Source of the DNA: Azorhizobium doebereinerae UFLA1-100
GTDB taxonomy: Bacteria; Pseudomonadota; Alphaproteobacteria; Rhizobiales; Xanthobacteraceae
Direction of reading: 5' to 3'
DNA: 64,000 nucleotides
NCBI RefSeq assembly: GCF_000473085.1
Contig: NZ_AXBA01000027.1
Coordinates: 1-64,000 of the forward strand
Shown: positions 52,662 to 60,156 of the stretch, one piece after another
How positions within the stretch are numbered: position 1 is the first letter of the stretch
Layout of the letters: each line of letters begins with the position of its first letter
Made by a program: the position numbers and the translations under genes
The notes under the pieces: model-generated
Databases searched by the model: none
What the model saw: only the letters and a program-made list of their open reading frames with translations
What the model was told of the DNA's origin: nothing

Positions 52662-52876
52662 GGGAAGCCTCCGTCTTGCCTCGAAGCGCCGCGGCCAAGT
52701 CGCGGCATGTCGGGGTCATGGTGGCGGAGGGTTCAGGCGTTGGGGGTGGACGAAGATTTTCGGAAGGGTGTGTCCCCCTTCGCGCGACCATGAGCGGGAC
52801 GATGGTCCAATTCGTCACTGCCGAGACGGAGATGGATCGAAGAGCGATGCGCGCTGAAATCAGGTTATGTGGCTGG

Positions 52877-53663
52877 TCAGCCGCCGCGGAGAAACTTGAG
52901 ATAGCCGCGTTCGACGAGCGCGATCGAGTCGTGGATCAGACGATTGGCCGCGCGTCGCGCGTGGGAGTCCTTCCACTCGACAGATGGAAGTTGGGCCTGG
53001 TCCGAATGCAGGATGATCTCCGCGACGTCGCGAGGACCGCCGCCCATGTCGTGAACGTCGAAGGCGTGAAGAAGCTGGACGAGACGGCGCTTGCGCTGCG
53101 TGGTCATTCGCAACGCCCGTGGGAGAAGGCCGATGGTTTGGCCGCCTACCTTGCGGATGAAACGCGACGCGACATCGAGTCGGAGATCGACCGATGCGGC
53201 GCCGAGCGGCAGGAGAATCATGGGGCGCCGAACGGCCAGATCGCTGTTGAGCCGGATGTGAAGCTCGCCGGACCCATCGACGATTACGACCTCACGACCC
53301 TCATCATCGGTCCGGTCAGCGACAATCGAGCCGAGCTGGGATGGGTCGAGGGCCACAGGCGCGAATCCGCTCGGCGCTGCATCGAGCAGCAGCGTGCCGG
53401 GCGACAGTTCCGGCAGCCAGGTAGCGGGTTCGTCGCCGACCGGAATGCTCGGGTCGTGGGCGAAACCGCAACCCCCATCGTCGGGCGAAATCCGCGCGAG
53501 CGGACTCCGCATCGACGTGATCGCGTGCGATCTGGCGCTGGATTTGGGCGTAGTCACGCCGGTATTCGGCGTTGCGGCGCAGGAATTCGACGGCGAAGCC
53601 GGGGCGTTCAAGGCGATTCAAGTGATCGATCGTCTCCGGCGAGCGCCAATACTGTGTGGGCAT
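52877..53663 (-). CDS. FseA-like activator, DUF6499 + DUF2285, joined by a +1 frameshift
   Basis: The N-terminal frame (ATG 53663, behind GAGAGGAAA) encodes a DUF6499-type domain (YWRSPETIDHLNRLERPGF, VEFLRRNAEYRRDYAQIQ) ending in FARRWGLRF. It then degenerates into Arg-rich nonsense and stops at 53316. The +1 frame continues as AHDPSIPVGDEPATWLPELS and runs to 52877 with a DUF2285 helix-turn-helix region (RRLVQLLHAFDVHDMGGGPR). Joined at the UUU codon 53463-53465, the product has about 261 residues. In ICEMlSymR7A, FseA is made by exactly this kind of programmed +1 frameshift and activates excision genes. A sequencing error or a dead gene is the alternative. Confidence 0.75.
53459..53480 (-). 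promoter_or_regulatory. Candidate +1 ribosomal frameshift site
   Basis: On the minus strand the codons read TGG GGG TTG CGG TTT CGC. Shifting the Phe-tRNA from TTT (53465-53463) to TTC (53464-53462) moves translation from the DUF6499 frame into the DUF2285 frame. The G-run four to nine bases upstream could pair with the ribosome's anti-Shine-Dalgarno, as at prfB. The exact slip base is inferred. Confidence 0.6.
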
Positions 53664-53681
53664 GGCGTTTCCTCTCGTCTT

Positions 53682-53700
53682 GCTCCCCTATTCGGGGAGC
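53682..53700. promoter_or_regulatory. Perfect palindrome upstream of the FseA-like gene
   Basis: GCTCCCC-TATTC-GGGGAGC, 19 bases upstream of the ATG at 53663. It may be a binding site for an activator or repressor of this gene, or an RNA hairpin in its leader. No LuxR-type regulator gene is seen in the window. Confidence 0.5.
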
Positions 53701-53789
53701 TTCAAACCATCCGGAAACGCAGGCTTTGCGCTAGACCCTATGATTGCATCGCGCGCGACGACAACCCGTACAACAGACGTCTTGGTGGC

Positions 53790-54053
53790 TCACTGCGCTC
53801 GTGGCTGAAGCAGGTGCCGATAGCCGGTTTTGGTCATCCAGCGGGCGCGGGCCAGGTGGCTTTCATGGACGATTTTGGCACGGCAGGGCTCTTGCGCCGG
53901 ATCGAGGCCGAAGAGCACCAGCACGACCTCTCGCCAGTCGGCTCCTTCTTCCTCGGCCATCAGCAACCGTAGGTATATCGCCAGATGTCGCTCATCATAG
54001 GCGTTCACGCGGTCGGTAAGCGGCGGCCGGTCACAGAAGGGCGCCTCGGTCAT
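53790..54053 (-). CDS. Stand-alone DUF2285 protein, QseM-like
   Basis: The 87-residue protein is essentially one DUF2285 domain (VNAYDERHLAIYLRLLMAEE, ADWREVVLVLFGLD, then KIVHESHLARARWMTKTGYR). DUF2285 is a helix-turn-helix variant. The stand-alone member QseM of ICEMlSymR7A is an antiactivator that binds FseA. Here it lies just upstream of the FseA-like gene and divergent from an XRE regulator, as qseM lies divergent from qseC. GGGGGAAAG precedes the ATG. Confidence 0.78.
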   Translation of the reverse strand: MTEAPFCDRPPLTDRVNAYDERHLAIYLRLLMAEEEGADWREVVLVLFGLDPAQEPCRAKIVHESHLARARWMTKTGYRHLLQPRAQ

Positions 54054-54233
54054 TGCGATCTTTCCCCCGTCGAGATCAAAGCAATGCAGTAGGGATTCAT
54101 TTACCGCAAATTTTGACAGACTTCGCGCATGATTAGGCCGGCGCCGCGATGCCTATGGCGCATCACGTTGCTCAAATTGACGGTGCAGAGGCAGTCGAGA
54201 CCGGGCATGGATAGCATAACCCGCGGACGAATC

Positions 54234-54262
54234 GGAATGATCGTTCCTGGAACGATGGTTCC
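54234..54262. promoter_or_regulatory. Two tandem operators before the XRE (QseC-like) gene
   Basis: GGAATGATCGTTCC (54234-54247) and GGAACGATGGTTCC (54249-54262) are two near-identical 14-base palindromic sites with centres 15 bases apart. Across the joint, ATCGTTCC-T-GGAACGAT is itself a perfect palindrome. The second site ends 22 bases before the start codon, the classic position for autoregulation by a Cro/CI-type protein. Confidence 0.75.
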
Positions 54263-54283
54263 TGCGCCGGCTCCATCATCGCC

Positions 54284-54508
54284 ATGGATCTCAAGGAGCT
54301 CATGGCGATCAATCTGCGTCGGTTGCGTCATGCGAAAGGGATGACGCAAGAGGAGTTGGCCGAGCGGGCCGGGTTGAGCGCCCGGTATATCGGGGCGATC
54401 GAGCGCGCCGACGTGTCGGCGAGCGTCACCGTCCTGGGCCAGGTGGCCGAAGCGCTTGATGTAGATGCTACCGAGCTGGTTCGCGCCCTTGCACCGAGGG
54501 GCACATAG
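54284..54508 (+). CDS. Small XRE (Cro/CI) regulator, QseC-like
   Basis: The 74-residue protein is a single helix-turn-helix domain (INLRRLRHAKGMTQEELAE, RAGLSARYIGAIERADVSAS). In ICEMlSymR7A the small XRE protein QseC is divergent from qseM and sets an on/off switch through paired operators. Size, orientation and operators all agree here. No ligand domain is present. The ribosome site is weak. Confidence 0.82.
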   Translation: MDLKELMAINLRRLRHAKGMTQEELAERAGLSARYIGAIERADVSASVTVLGQVAEALDVDATELVRALAPRGT

Positions 54509-54709
54509 TAGCCGCCGCCAAGGTGGCTGTTATAAACTCGCTTCAAGATCGCGTTGTGCGCGTGATTTCACCCGACCGTGGGCGTCGAGCGCAGGGCGGG
54601 ACGGTTCCGTTCCTCTTGGCAGGCGCCGTCTGATCGTGGCAAGGGAAAGCTTTGGGGTCGATTTGGACAGGCGCTGGATGATCGATGACGAAGATATGGG
54701 AACCCACGA

Positions 54710-56530
54710 ATGTCGGCATCAGAAGTACTGCAAGCGGCGCGCAAAGGTAGGGCAGAACTTGAGGCTTTTCAGCGCAGCCATCCCGATGACACGCTCGACT
54801 TCAGCGGAGTCGATTTTCGTGCTCCCGAAAATGAGCACATAACCTTCTCCGATTTTCATTTCTTGCTGCCAGTCATTTTCGAGGGAGCGACATTCGGCGA
54901 TACTCCGGTTCCCTTTCAGGTTCATGGTGCCGCATTAGGCGCTCCAGGATCACCCAAAGGGGCGGCACTATTTCAGAATACAGTGTTTGAACGGCGTGCG
55001 CAGTTTAGTAAGGCTAAATTTGGGAGTAACGCACGCTTTGACGGCGCGATTTTCAAGGACATCGTCAATTTTGTCGATGTGACGTTTGGTGAAGGGGCAC
55101 GATTTTCACGAGCCATTTTCCAAAGTTCGTCGTTCGCGCACTCAATCTTCGGCCCCATGACGTGGTTCGATGAAATTCTGATGGTCCGTGATGGCTCATT
55201 CGAAGAGTCGATTTTTGGACGCCACGTCGACTTTAGCCGCGCCATTTTCGAGCGTGTTCATTTTCAGAGTTGCCTTTTTGGGGAAGGTGCGAGTTTCGAG
55301 TTTACGGTGTTCTCGGCATTGGCTCAGTTCAACAACACGGAATTTGGCGTGGGGGCCAATTTCGAAGGCGCTGCTTTTTGCGGGCGTGCCGGGTTCGAGG
55401 GCGCGACATTCGGAGATGTTGCGTCGTTCAGGGGAGGCGATCGTCAGGCGCTTGTAGACTGGGCCGACGAGCGAGCGAAATCCTTGTTGCCCGACTACGC
55501 GCAGGTGGTAACGGAACGTACCCGAGCAGCCGATCCTTCGGCTTTCCATCGGGCATCGTTCTCCGGCGCTACATTCACCACCAGTGGAACCGAATATGCG
55601 ACCCCGTTTACCATGGCGGAGGGCATCAAATCCAAAACGCTCGAAGCGCTGCGAGAGGGCCTGCGGCGAGTTCGAGTTCTGTTTTATCCGGCTCACGATC
55701 TTATGCGGCAGAAATTCTCTGGCGCCGATTTCAGCAACAGGTCGTTAAAGGGATCTGCTGATTTCAGCCGTGTTCGGTTTGAACAGCCACCAGACTTCCA
55801 GAATGTTGACCCTGTTAGCTCCTTGGACTTTGCCGCAGCGCGGTTCAGCTTCGGACGGCGGGCGTGGCTCGTGTCCCGTTACTGGACGACACAGACCGAT
55901 ACGGTGACCCGCCTCCGTCGACTTCGAAAGATCATGAAAGACATCGACGAGCCCGATCTCGAATCGTCGCTATTTATTTTGCAGCGAATGGCGGAACGCG
56001 GCATTGCATGGCGAGCTTGGTGGGACGACGTATTGCATGGCTATGGCATCTATCACCTGATCGGGGCTCGACTTAAGAGCGGAAATAGAGAGGAATTTTC
56101 TGAGCTTCGACGGCGGCAACTTTTTAAGATACCGAGATCGGTATGGGTAGCGATAACAGGAATCGGCCGCCCTTTGATGCTAACGCTTCTCGTTTTCCTT
56201 TATCGATACTCTTCTGATTTCAGTCGAAGCATCTTGCTCCCACTTGGTTGGTTCGTGCTATTTGCGTGCGGGTTCGCCTTCTTGTGTTCATCGTACACCG
56301 CAACCGACTTTCGCGTAGAACAGATTCCCGACTTGATGGCCTTCTCCTTATGCGTTTCTTTTCCAGTTAGCCCGTTGGCCCGGCGGAGCTTTGACGAAGT
56401 TGGCTCACGGTTGTTTCCAAACGGAATTCCCGAGGTGATATTCGCTCTTTCGATAGGTCAGGCGGTCATTGAGACGGTCCTGCTATTCCTCGTGGTGCTA
56501 GCGGTTCGAAATCACTTCCGCGTCCGATAG
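54710..56530 (+). CDS. Pentapeptide-like repeat protein with C-terminal membrane segments (cargo)
   Basis: The 606-residue protein has many tandem beta-helix-type repeats in residues about 25-240 and 275-375 (patterns such as F-x-x-A-x-F, G-A-x-F: ARFDGAIFKD, ANFEGAAFCG, AGFEGATFGD). A helical part follows, then three or four membrane segments at about 475-605 (MLTLLVFLYRY, LLPLGWFVLFACGFAF). The GC content is visibly lower than in neighbours, a sign of separate origin. Its function is unknown. Membrane-anchored repeat proteins of this kind are found as accessory or defence-type cargo, but that is a guess here. The 200-base gap before it shows nothing. Confidence 0.7.
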   Translation: MSASEVLQAARKGRAELEAFQRSHPDDTLDFSGVDFRAPENEHITFSDFHFLLPVIFEGATFGDTPVPFQVHGAALGAPGSPKGAALFQNTVFERRAQFSKAKFGSNARFDGAIFKDIVNFVDVTFGEGARFSRAIFQSSSFAHSIFGPMTWFDEILMVRDGSFEESIFGRHVDFSRAIFERVHFQSCLFGEGASFEFTVFSALAQFNNTEFGVGANFEGAAFCGRAGFEGATFGDVASFRGGDRQALVDWADERAKSLLPDYAQVVTERTRAADPSAFHRASFSGATFTTSGTEYATPFTMAEGIKSKTLEALREGLRRVRVLFYPAHDLMRQKFSGADFSNRSLKGSADFSRVRFEQPPDFQNVDPVSSLDFAAARFSFGRRAWLVSRYWTTQTDTVTRLRRLRKIMKDIDEPDLESSLFILQRMAERGIAWRAWWDDVLHGYGIYHLIGARLKSGNREEFSELRRRQLFKIPRSVWVAITGIGRPLMLTLLVFLYRYSSDFSRSILLPLGWFVLFACGFAFLCSSYTATDFRVEQIPDLMAFSLCVSFPVSPLARRSFDEVGSRLFPNGIPEVIFALSIGQAVIETVLLFLVVLAVRNHFRVR

Positions 56531-56611
56531 GCGGGGAAAACCTATTTCGTCCAACGGGTTTCTGGGAGCACTGCCCCGCCCGGACCGGCCGGACGGGGCA
56601 TTGTAGGGAGG

Positions 56612-56938
56612 TCAGTCGCTCCGGCGGCCGTTGGGGCGGGACCAGATCAGGCTGTAGCCCTCGCCGTCCTCGTCATCGAACAGGTTGGCGAAGATCGGGG
56701 CGGTGAAGCTCGGATCGTCGAGCTTGAGGCCCAGATAGTCGCGGCCTTCGTTGGAGCGCTTGGCCCAGGCGGCGCCGATCTCGACCCGGCCGACATAGAC
56801 GCGGTGGCTGGGGCTGTTCTCGCCGGAGCGGGTGGCTTCGGGGACGATCCGGACGTTCTTGGCCTGGACCGAGAGGGTGACGATTTCGCCGGTGAATTCG
56901 TTCGAGCCGGTCTTCTTGAAGGTGCCGATGGTCGCCAT
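56612..56938 (-). CDS. DUF736 protein (second copy)
   Basis: From ATG 56938 the 108-residue protein reads MATIGTFKKTGSNEFTGEI, then HRVYVGRVEIGAAWAKRSNE and LIWSRPNGRR at the end, the DUF736 pattern. It is a diverged paralogue of the gene at 48975. Its upstream leader holds the structured element at 57052-57103. Its function is unknown. Confidence 0.87.
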   Translation of the reverse strand: MATIGTFKKTGSNEFTGEIVTLSVQAKNVRIVPEATRSGENSPSHRVYVGRVEIGAAWAKRSNEGRDYLGLKLDDPSFTAPIFANLFDDEDGEGYSLIWSRPNGRRSD

Positions 56939-57051
56939 GGTAGTTCTCCTTGATCTCTGTTTCCGAGCCCGCACCATTGCGGCCTCGATGGTGATCGACG
57001 GGCCGGAGGCGATCGACGGCGCACCCCGAAGGGGCTCGACAGCAAAGGAGG

Positions 57052-57103
57052 AACTTTCTTGTTTCGCGAGGAATGGCGGCGCAGCCGGCAGGGGAAGAAA
57101 GTT
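57052..57103. other. Structured element, copy 1
   Basis: AACTTTCTT (57052-57060) pairs perfectly with AAGAAAGTT (57095-57103). Inside lie TCGCGA and a small GGCGGC/GCCGGC hairpin. The same layout occurs at 59952-60014 with different but still paired stem bases. It lies about 114 bases upstream of the DUF736 start. Elsewhere in the gap 56939-57535 I see no gene I can support. Confidence 0.65.
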
Positions 57104-57535
57104 ATGACGCCGCTGTTGCGCCTTAGGCGGTCAAGGCTTTAGCCGGCCTTCGGCCAGATCAGTCCATCGAAGAGGCCGTTCGGTGCGCTCGGCCTGACAG
57201 AGCTGACATCAAGGGGAACATGGCGATTTTCGAGTCGCCGCAAAGTCCGGCCGGTTGAAAGCGAGGGCGACCTGTGCCCTGCCCCGGCCACCAACGGATC
57301 TCCCGCTTCGAAGACCAAGCTCCGGCCGCACGCCGCATTTCATGCGCATCGCAGGCCGGGTCGCCCAGGCGTCGCCATCTGGTCCTTGCCGCTGTCACGA
57401 CCGCCATGACTCCGGCGACTCTGCGGTGGCGGGCCGAGCTTCACTGCCAAAGTCGCTCTCTCGCCAGCTTCGATGACGGGGACTGCGGACGTCTCGGGTG
57501 CCTGATCTGATCCCGCCCCGCCGAAGCGATAGTTG

Positions 57536-57976
57536 TCAGCCCCGAGCCAAGCCCTGTCCGGCTGGTCCGGGCGCGGCCATTCCGGTGAAGCGGACGAACG
57601 CCGTGACGCTGACGGCGATCGCACCGATGATGGCGAAGATCGTCTGCCACGTAGGCGAAGGCATCGCCATCTGGGCGATTCCATGGGTGGCGCTGTAACC
57701 GGCGACGGCGGCGGGTGCGACGTAGAGGAGGATGATCAAAAGCCGAAGCCACGTCCACGGCACAAAGGCGAGCGCGAGCTGGCCAAGGCTAAAGGTTATG
57801 CCACCGGCCACGACACCCACCGCAATGCCGCCGAGCACGCCGGCACCCGTGTGGAAGGCCCAGATGCCGATCGTCAGGCCGGCGAAGAAGGGCAGCGCGA
57901 AGACAGCGAGGTTGAACAGCAGCCAGCAGAAGAAGCCGATGGCGACAACGACGAGCAGTGGTCCGAAGATGATCAT
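57536..57976 (-). CDS. Small polytopic membrane protein of unknown function
   Basis: From ATG 57976 the 146-residue protein has four or five hydrophobic segments (MIIFGPLLVVVAIGFFCW, LPFFAGLTIGIWAF, VLGGIAVGVVAGGITF, RLLIILLYVAPAAVAG, IFAIIGAIAVSVTAF). No family was recognised. It lies between DUF736 and other ICE genes on the same strand. The run of Trp codons upstream (CCA repeats near 58018-58034) belongs to untranslated DNA with this start. Confidence 0.7.
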   Translation of the reverse strand: MIIFGPLLVVVAIGFFCWLLFNLAVFALPFFAGLTIGIWAFHTGAGVLGGIAVGVVAGGITFSLGQLALAFVPWTWLRLLIILLYVAPAAVAGYSATHGIAQMAMPSPTWQTIFAIIGAIAVSVTAFVRFTGMAAPGPAGQGLARG

Positions 57977-58063
57977 GGCGGTGCGCTCCGTGAGATAAAG
58001 GTCTGACGGTCGCGCCTTCCACCACCACCACCACGGCGCGACCACGAATATAGCCGCAAACAG

Positions 58064-58094
58064 GCGCCGGCGGGAGCAGAAATCCCGCTGGCGC
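58064..58094 (-). terminator. GC-rich hairpin between two small ICE genes
   Basis: GCGCCGGCGGGA (58064-58075) pairs with TCCCGCTGGCGC (58083-58094) with one wobble pair. Read on the minus strand it follows the small gene ending at 58128, but only a weak T-stretch comes after it, so it is at best a partial terminator. Confidence 0.35.
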
Positions 58095-58127
58095 TCTGAG
58101 GTTCAGCTTTCGTGGTGGTTCGCCCCT

Positions 58128-58295
58128 TCATGGTTGGAAGGGGTCGAATTCGTGGATGACGGCAGCGGGATCGCCGTCATATTCGGCGGCCAGCATGACG
58201 CCGAAGTTGCCAGCGTCAGCATGAAAGACGACGACGCAGACCATGAGAGTGATGGCGAGGTTCCAGCCGTTAGCGAATGCGAGGGCTTGAGACAT
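58128..58295 (-). CDS. Small conserved-looking protein of unknown function
   Basis: From ATG 58295 (behind GGAG) the 55-residue protein has one hydrophobic stretch (WNLAITLMVCVVVFH) and an acidic tail (EYDGDPAAVIHEFDPFQP). I do not recognise a family. Good codon bias and a ribosome site favour a real gene. The remaining DNA 58296-58594 shows no further gene. Confidence 0.5.
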   Translation of the reverse strand: MSQALAFANGWNLAITLMVCVVVFHADAGNFGVMLAAEYDGDPAAVIHEFDPFQP

Positions 58296-58594
58296 TGATC
58301 CGGCTCCTGTGCTGAGGCGGGGACCATCCCCGCGCGACAGGCGCCCGATGTGTTCGGCCGAGGGCCGCAATCACCGCGAAGCCGAAGACGCAGCGGCGGC
58401 ACGCTTCGCGTAAGCCGACCCTTTACGGGTTGATGGCGTCAGGCCCTCGGCCGGACCAAGGATCAGCGCTGATAGACGCGGGGTGGCGCCCGCCGGCAGG
58501 AGCCGCCACTCAAAGGCCGTCGCGGACAATGCATGGAACCTCGTTGTCCTCACGGTGCGCTGGCCGATCGGCTAAGGTGTGCTTACGAGTCGAC

Positions 58595-58825
58595 ATGATG
58601 GCTGAGGCATGCGGCATGGCGGAATTTACGGGACGCGACCTGCACCTGGAGAAGAAGGCGCTCGCCATTGCGGTACTGGCGATCGAGCGGCAGCCGGGGC
58701 CGTTTCAATCGGCGTCCGATCAGAGCGACATGAAGGCGCTGCTCGATGGCCTGATCGAGAACGATACGGAGTTGGCGCACTATGCTCGTGCGGCCCAGAT
58801 TGCCGTGACGGGTGAACCGGACTGA
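58595..58825 (+). CDS. Small hypothetical ICE protein
   Basis: A 76-residue protein from ATG 58595 (in-frame ATG also at 58598 and 58616). It is mostly helical (HLEKKALAIAVLAIERQPG, QSDMKALLDGLIENDTELA). No family was recognised. It is one of the few plus-strand genes in this part of the element and is convergent with the DUF2493 gene. Confidence 0.65.
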   Translation: MMAEACGMAEFTGRDLHLEKKALAIAVLAIERQPGPFQSASDQSDMKALLDGLIENDTELAHYARAAQIAVTGEPD

Positions 58826-58898
58826 AAGGCGGCTTTCCTGAAAGCCGCCGATCCGCTTTTCCGGGTTCACTTCATTGCGGATGAAGAGAAGGCAGCGC

Positions 58899-59828
58899 TC
58901 ACGCGCCGCCAAACTTCCAGACCGGGATGCCGAACTTCTTGGCCTTGTCGGCGAGGTTGTCCTGGATGCCAGTGCCCGGGAAGTGCATCACGCCGATCGG
59001 CAGCACTTCGAGCATCGCATCGTTGCGCTTGAACGGCGCGGCCTTGGCGTGCTTCGTCCAGTCGGGTTTGAAGGCGATCTGCGTGACCTTGCGGTTCTCG
59101 GCCCATTTGGCGGCGATCAGCTCGGCGCCCTTGGGCGATCCGCCGTGCAGCAGCACCATGTCCGGGTGCTTGGCGTGGACCTGATCGAGCTTCGCCCAGA
59201 CCAGCCGGTGGTCGTTGAAGTCGAGCCCGCCGGTGAGTGCGACCTTCGGACCCGGGGGGAGGAGCACCTGGTTCGCCGCGCGCTTCTTCGCCGCTAGGAA
59301 GTCTCGGCTGTCGATCATCGCGGAGATCAGATTGCGATGGTTGACCTTCGAGCCGTTGCGCGGCCGCCAGGCCGAATGGGTGTGATGCTCGAATTGGTCG
59401 GCCGCTTGATCGCGCATCAGCTCGAAGGCGTTGCGGCGTTCGATGAGCGTCTGACCTTCCGCCGTCAGGCGTTCCAGCTCGACGGATTTGACCTCGCTGC
59501 CGTCCTGTTCCCGTTGCGCGCGTTGCTGAGCCAGCTCGTTGTCGTCGAGTTCGCGTTCGATCCTGTCGATGGCCCGATGGAAGACATTCACCGTCGACCA
59601 GAGCAGGTCCTCGAGGTCGGGTTCGAGGCGAGTGTCAGCTAGCGCCACCACGAGGGCGTCGAAGATGTCGGAGATGCTGCCGGCGAGGATGTGCGCTTCG
59701 GGAAGCGGCCTGGGATCGGGCTCGTCGTTGAAGGGACGGTAGCCATAGAGCTGGAGTTCGTGGAGGACCTGGTCGATCGGGGATGCGCTGTGGTGCGGCT
59801 CGAAATCGTCGTCGTGGTTGGTGGTCAT
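58899..59828 (-). CDS. DUF2493 (SLOG-superfamily) protein
   Basis: The 309-residue protein from ATG 59828 (behind GAGGAAA) has a helical N-terminal part. The C-terminal Rossmann-like domain is of DUF2493/YAcAr type: VALTGGLDFNDHRLVWAKLD, VLLHGGSPKGAELIAAKWAE, then VMHFPGTG. SLOG-type folds bind nucleotide derivatives, and the G-G and G-G-S/P-K-G loops seen here fit that. Its role in ICEs is unknown. The upstream leader carries structured element copy 2. Confidence 0.82.
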   Translation of the reverse strand: MTTNHDDDFEPHHSASPIDQVLHELQLYGYRPFNDEPDPRPLPEAHILAGSISDIFDALVVALADTRLEPDLEDLLWSTVNVFHRAIDRIERELDDNELAQQRAQREQDGSEVKSVELERLTAEGQTLIERRNAFELMRDQAADQFEHHTHSAWRPRNGSKVNHRNLISAMIDSRDFLAAKKRAANQVLLPPGPKVALTGGLDFNDHRLVWAKLDQVHAKHPDMVLLHGGSPKGAELIAAKWAENRKVTQIAFKPDWTKHAKAAPFKRNDAMLEVLPIGVMHFPGTGIQDNLADKAKKFGIPVWKFGGA

Positions 59829-59951
59829 CGCGGCTTTCCTCGTCGGATCGGCCGCGCCCATCGCGGCCTTCATGGCGACGAAGGCGGCGGGCGGACCGGA
59901 CCTGCACCCGCAGCGAAGCGAAGGGCCGGAGCCTCGGCGGAGGACCGAAGG

Positions 59952-60014
59952 GGGCCGACTATTTTGTCTCGCGATGTAAAGGCGGCTTTGCCGCCGACGG
60001 AAAATAGTCGGCCC
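59952..60014. other. Structured element, copy 2
   Basis: GGGCCGACTATTTT (59952-59965) pairs perfectly with its complement at 60001-60014. Inside lie TCGCGA and the perfect hairpin GGCGGC-TTT-GCCGCC (59981-59995). Compared with copy 1 (57052-57103), the loop motif is kept while stem pairs change together. It is 123 bases upstream of the DUF2493 start. The remaining DNA of the gap 59829-60156 shows no gene. Confidence 0.7.
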
Positions 60015-60156
60015 ACAAGGTTGCCGGTCCGGGCCGCTTGCTGCCCGATCGCCCTCTCAGAAGGCCGTGGGCGTGGTCCTTTCCGACGCTGAGGGAAAGC
60101 ACGACCGCCGACCCTGTGGCGACGACGCCGGCGAACCGCCTCTCATCCCATTCCGG

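Noticed and set aside
57255-57510. Plus-strand frames of 70-80 codons in the gap before the membrane protein
   Set aside because: Low-complexity Arg/Pro-rich, no ribosome site, overlapping each other in different frames.
58016-58034. CCA trinucleotide run as a functional repeat
   Set aside because: A short simple-sequence run upstream of the membrane-protein start; nothing suggests more than chance slippage.
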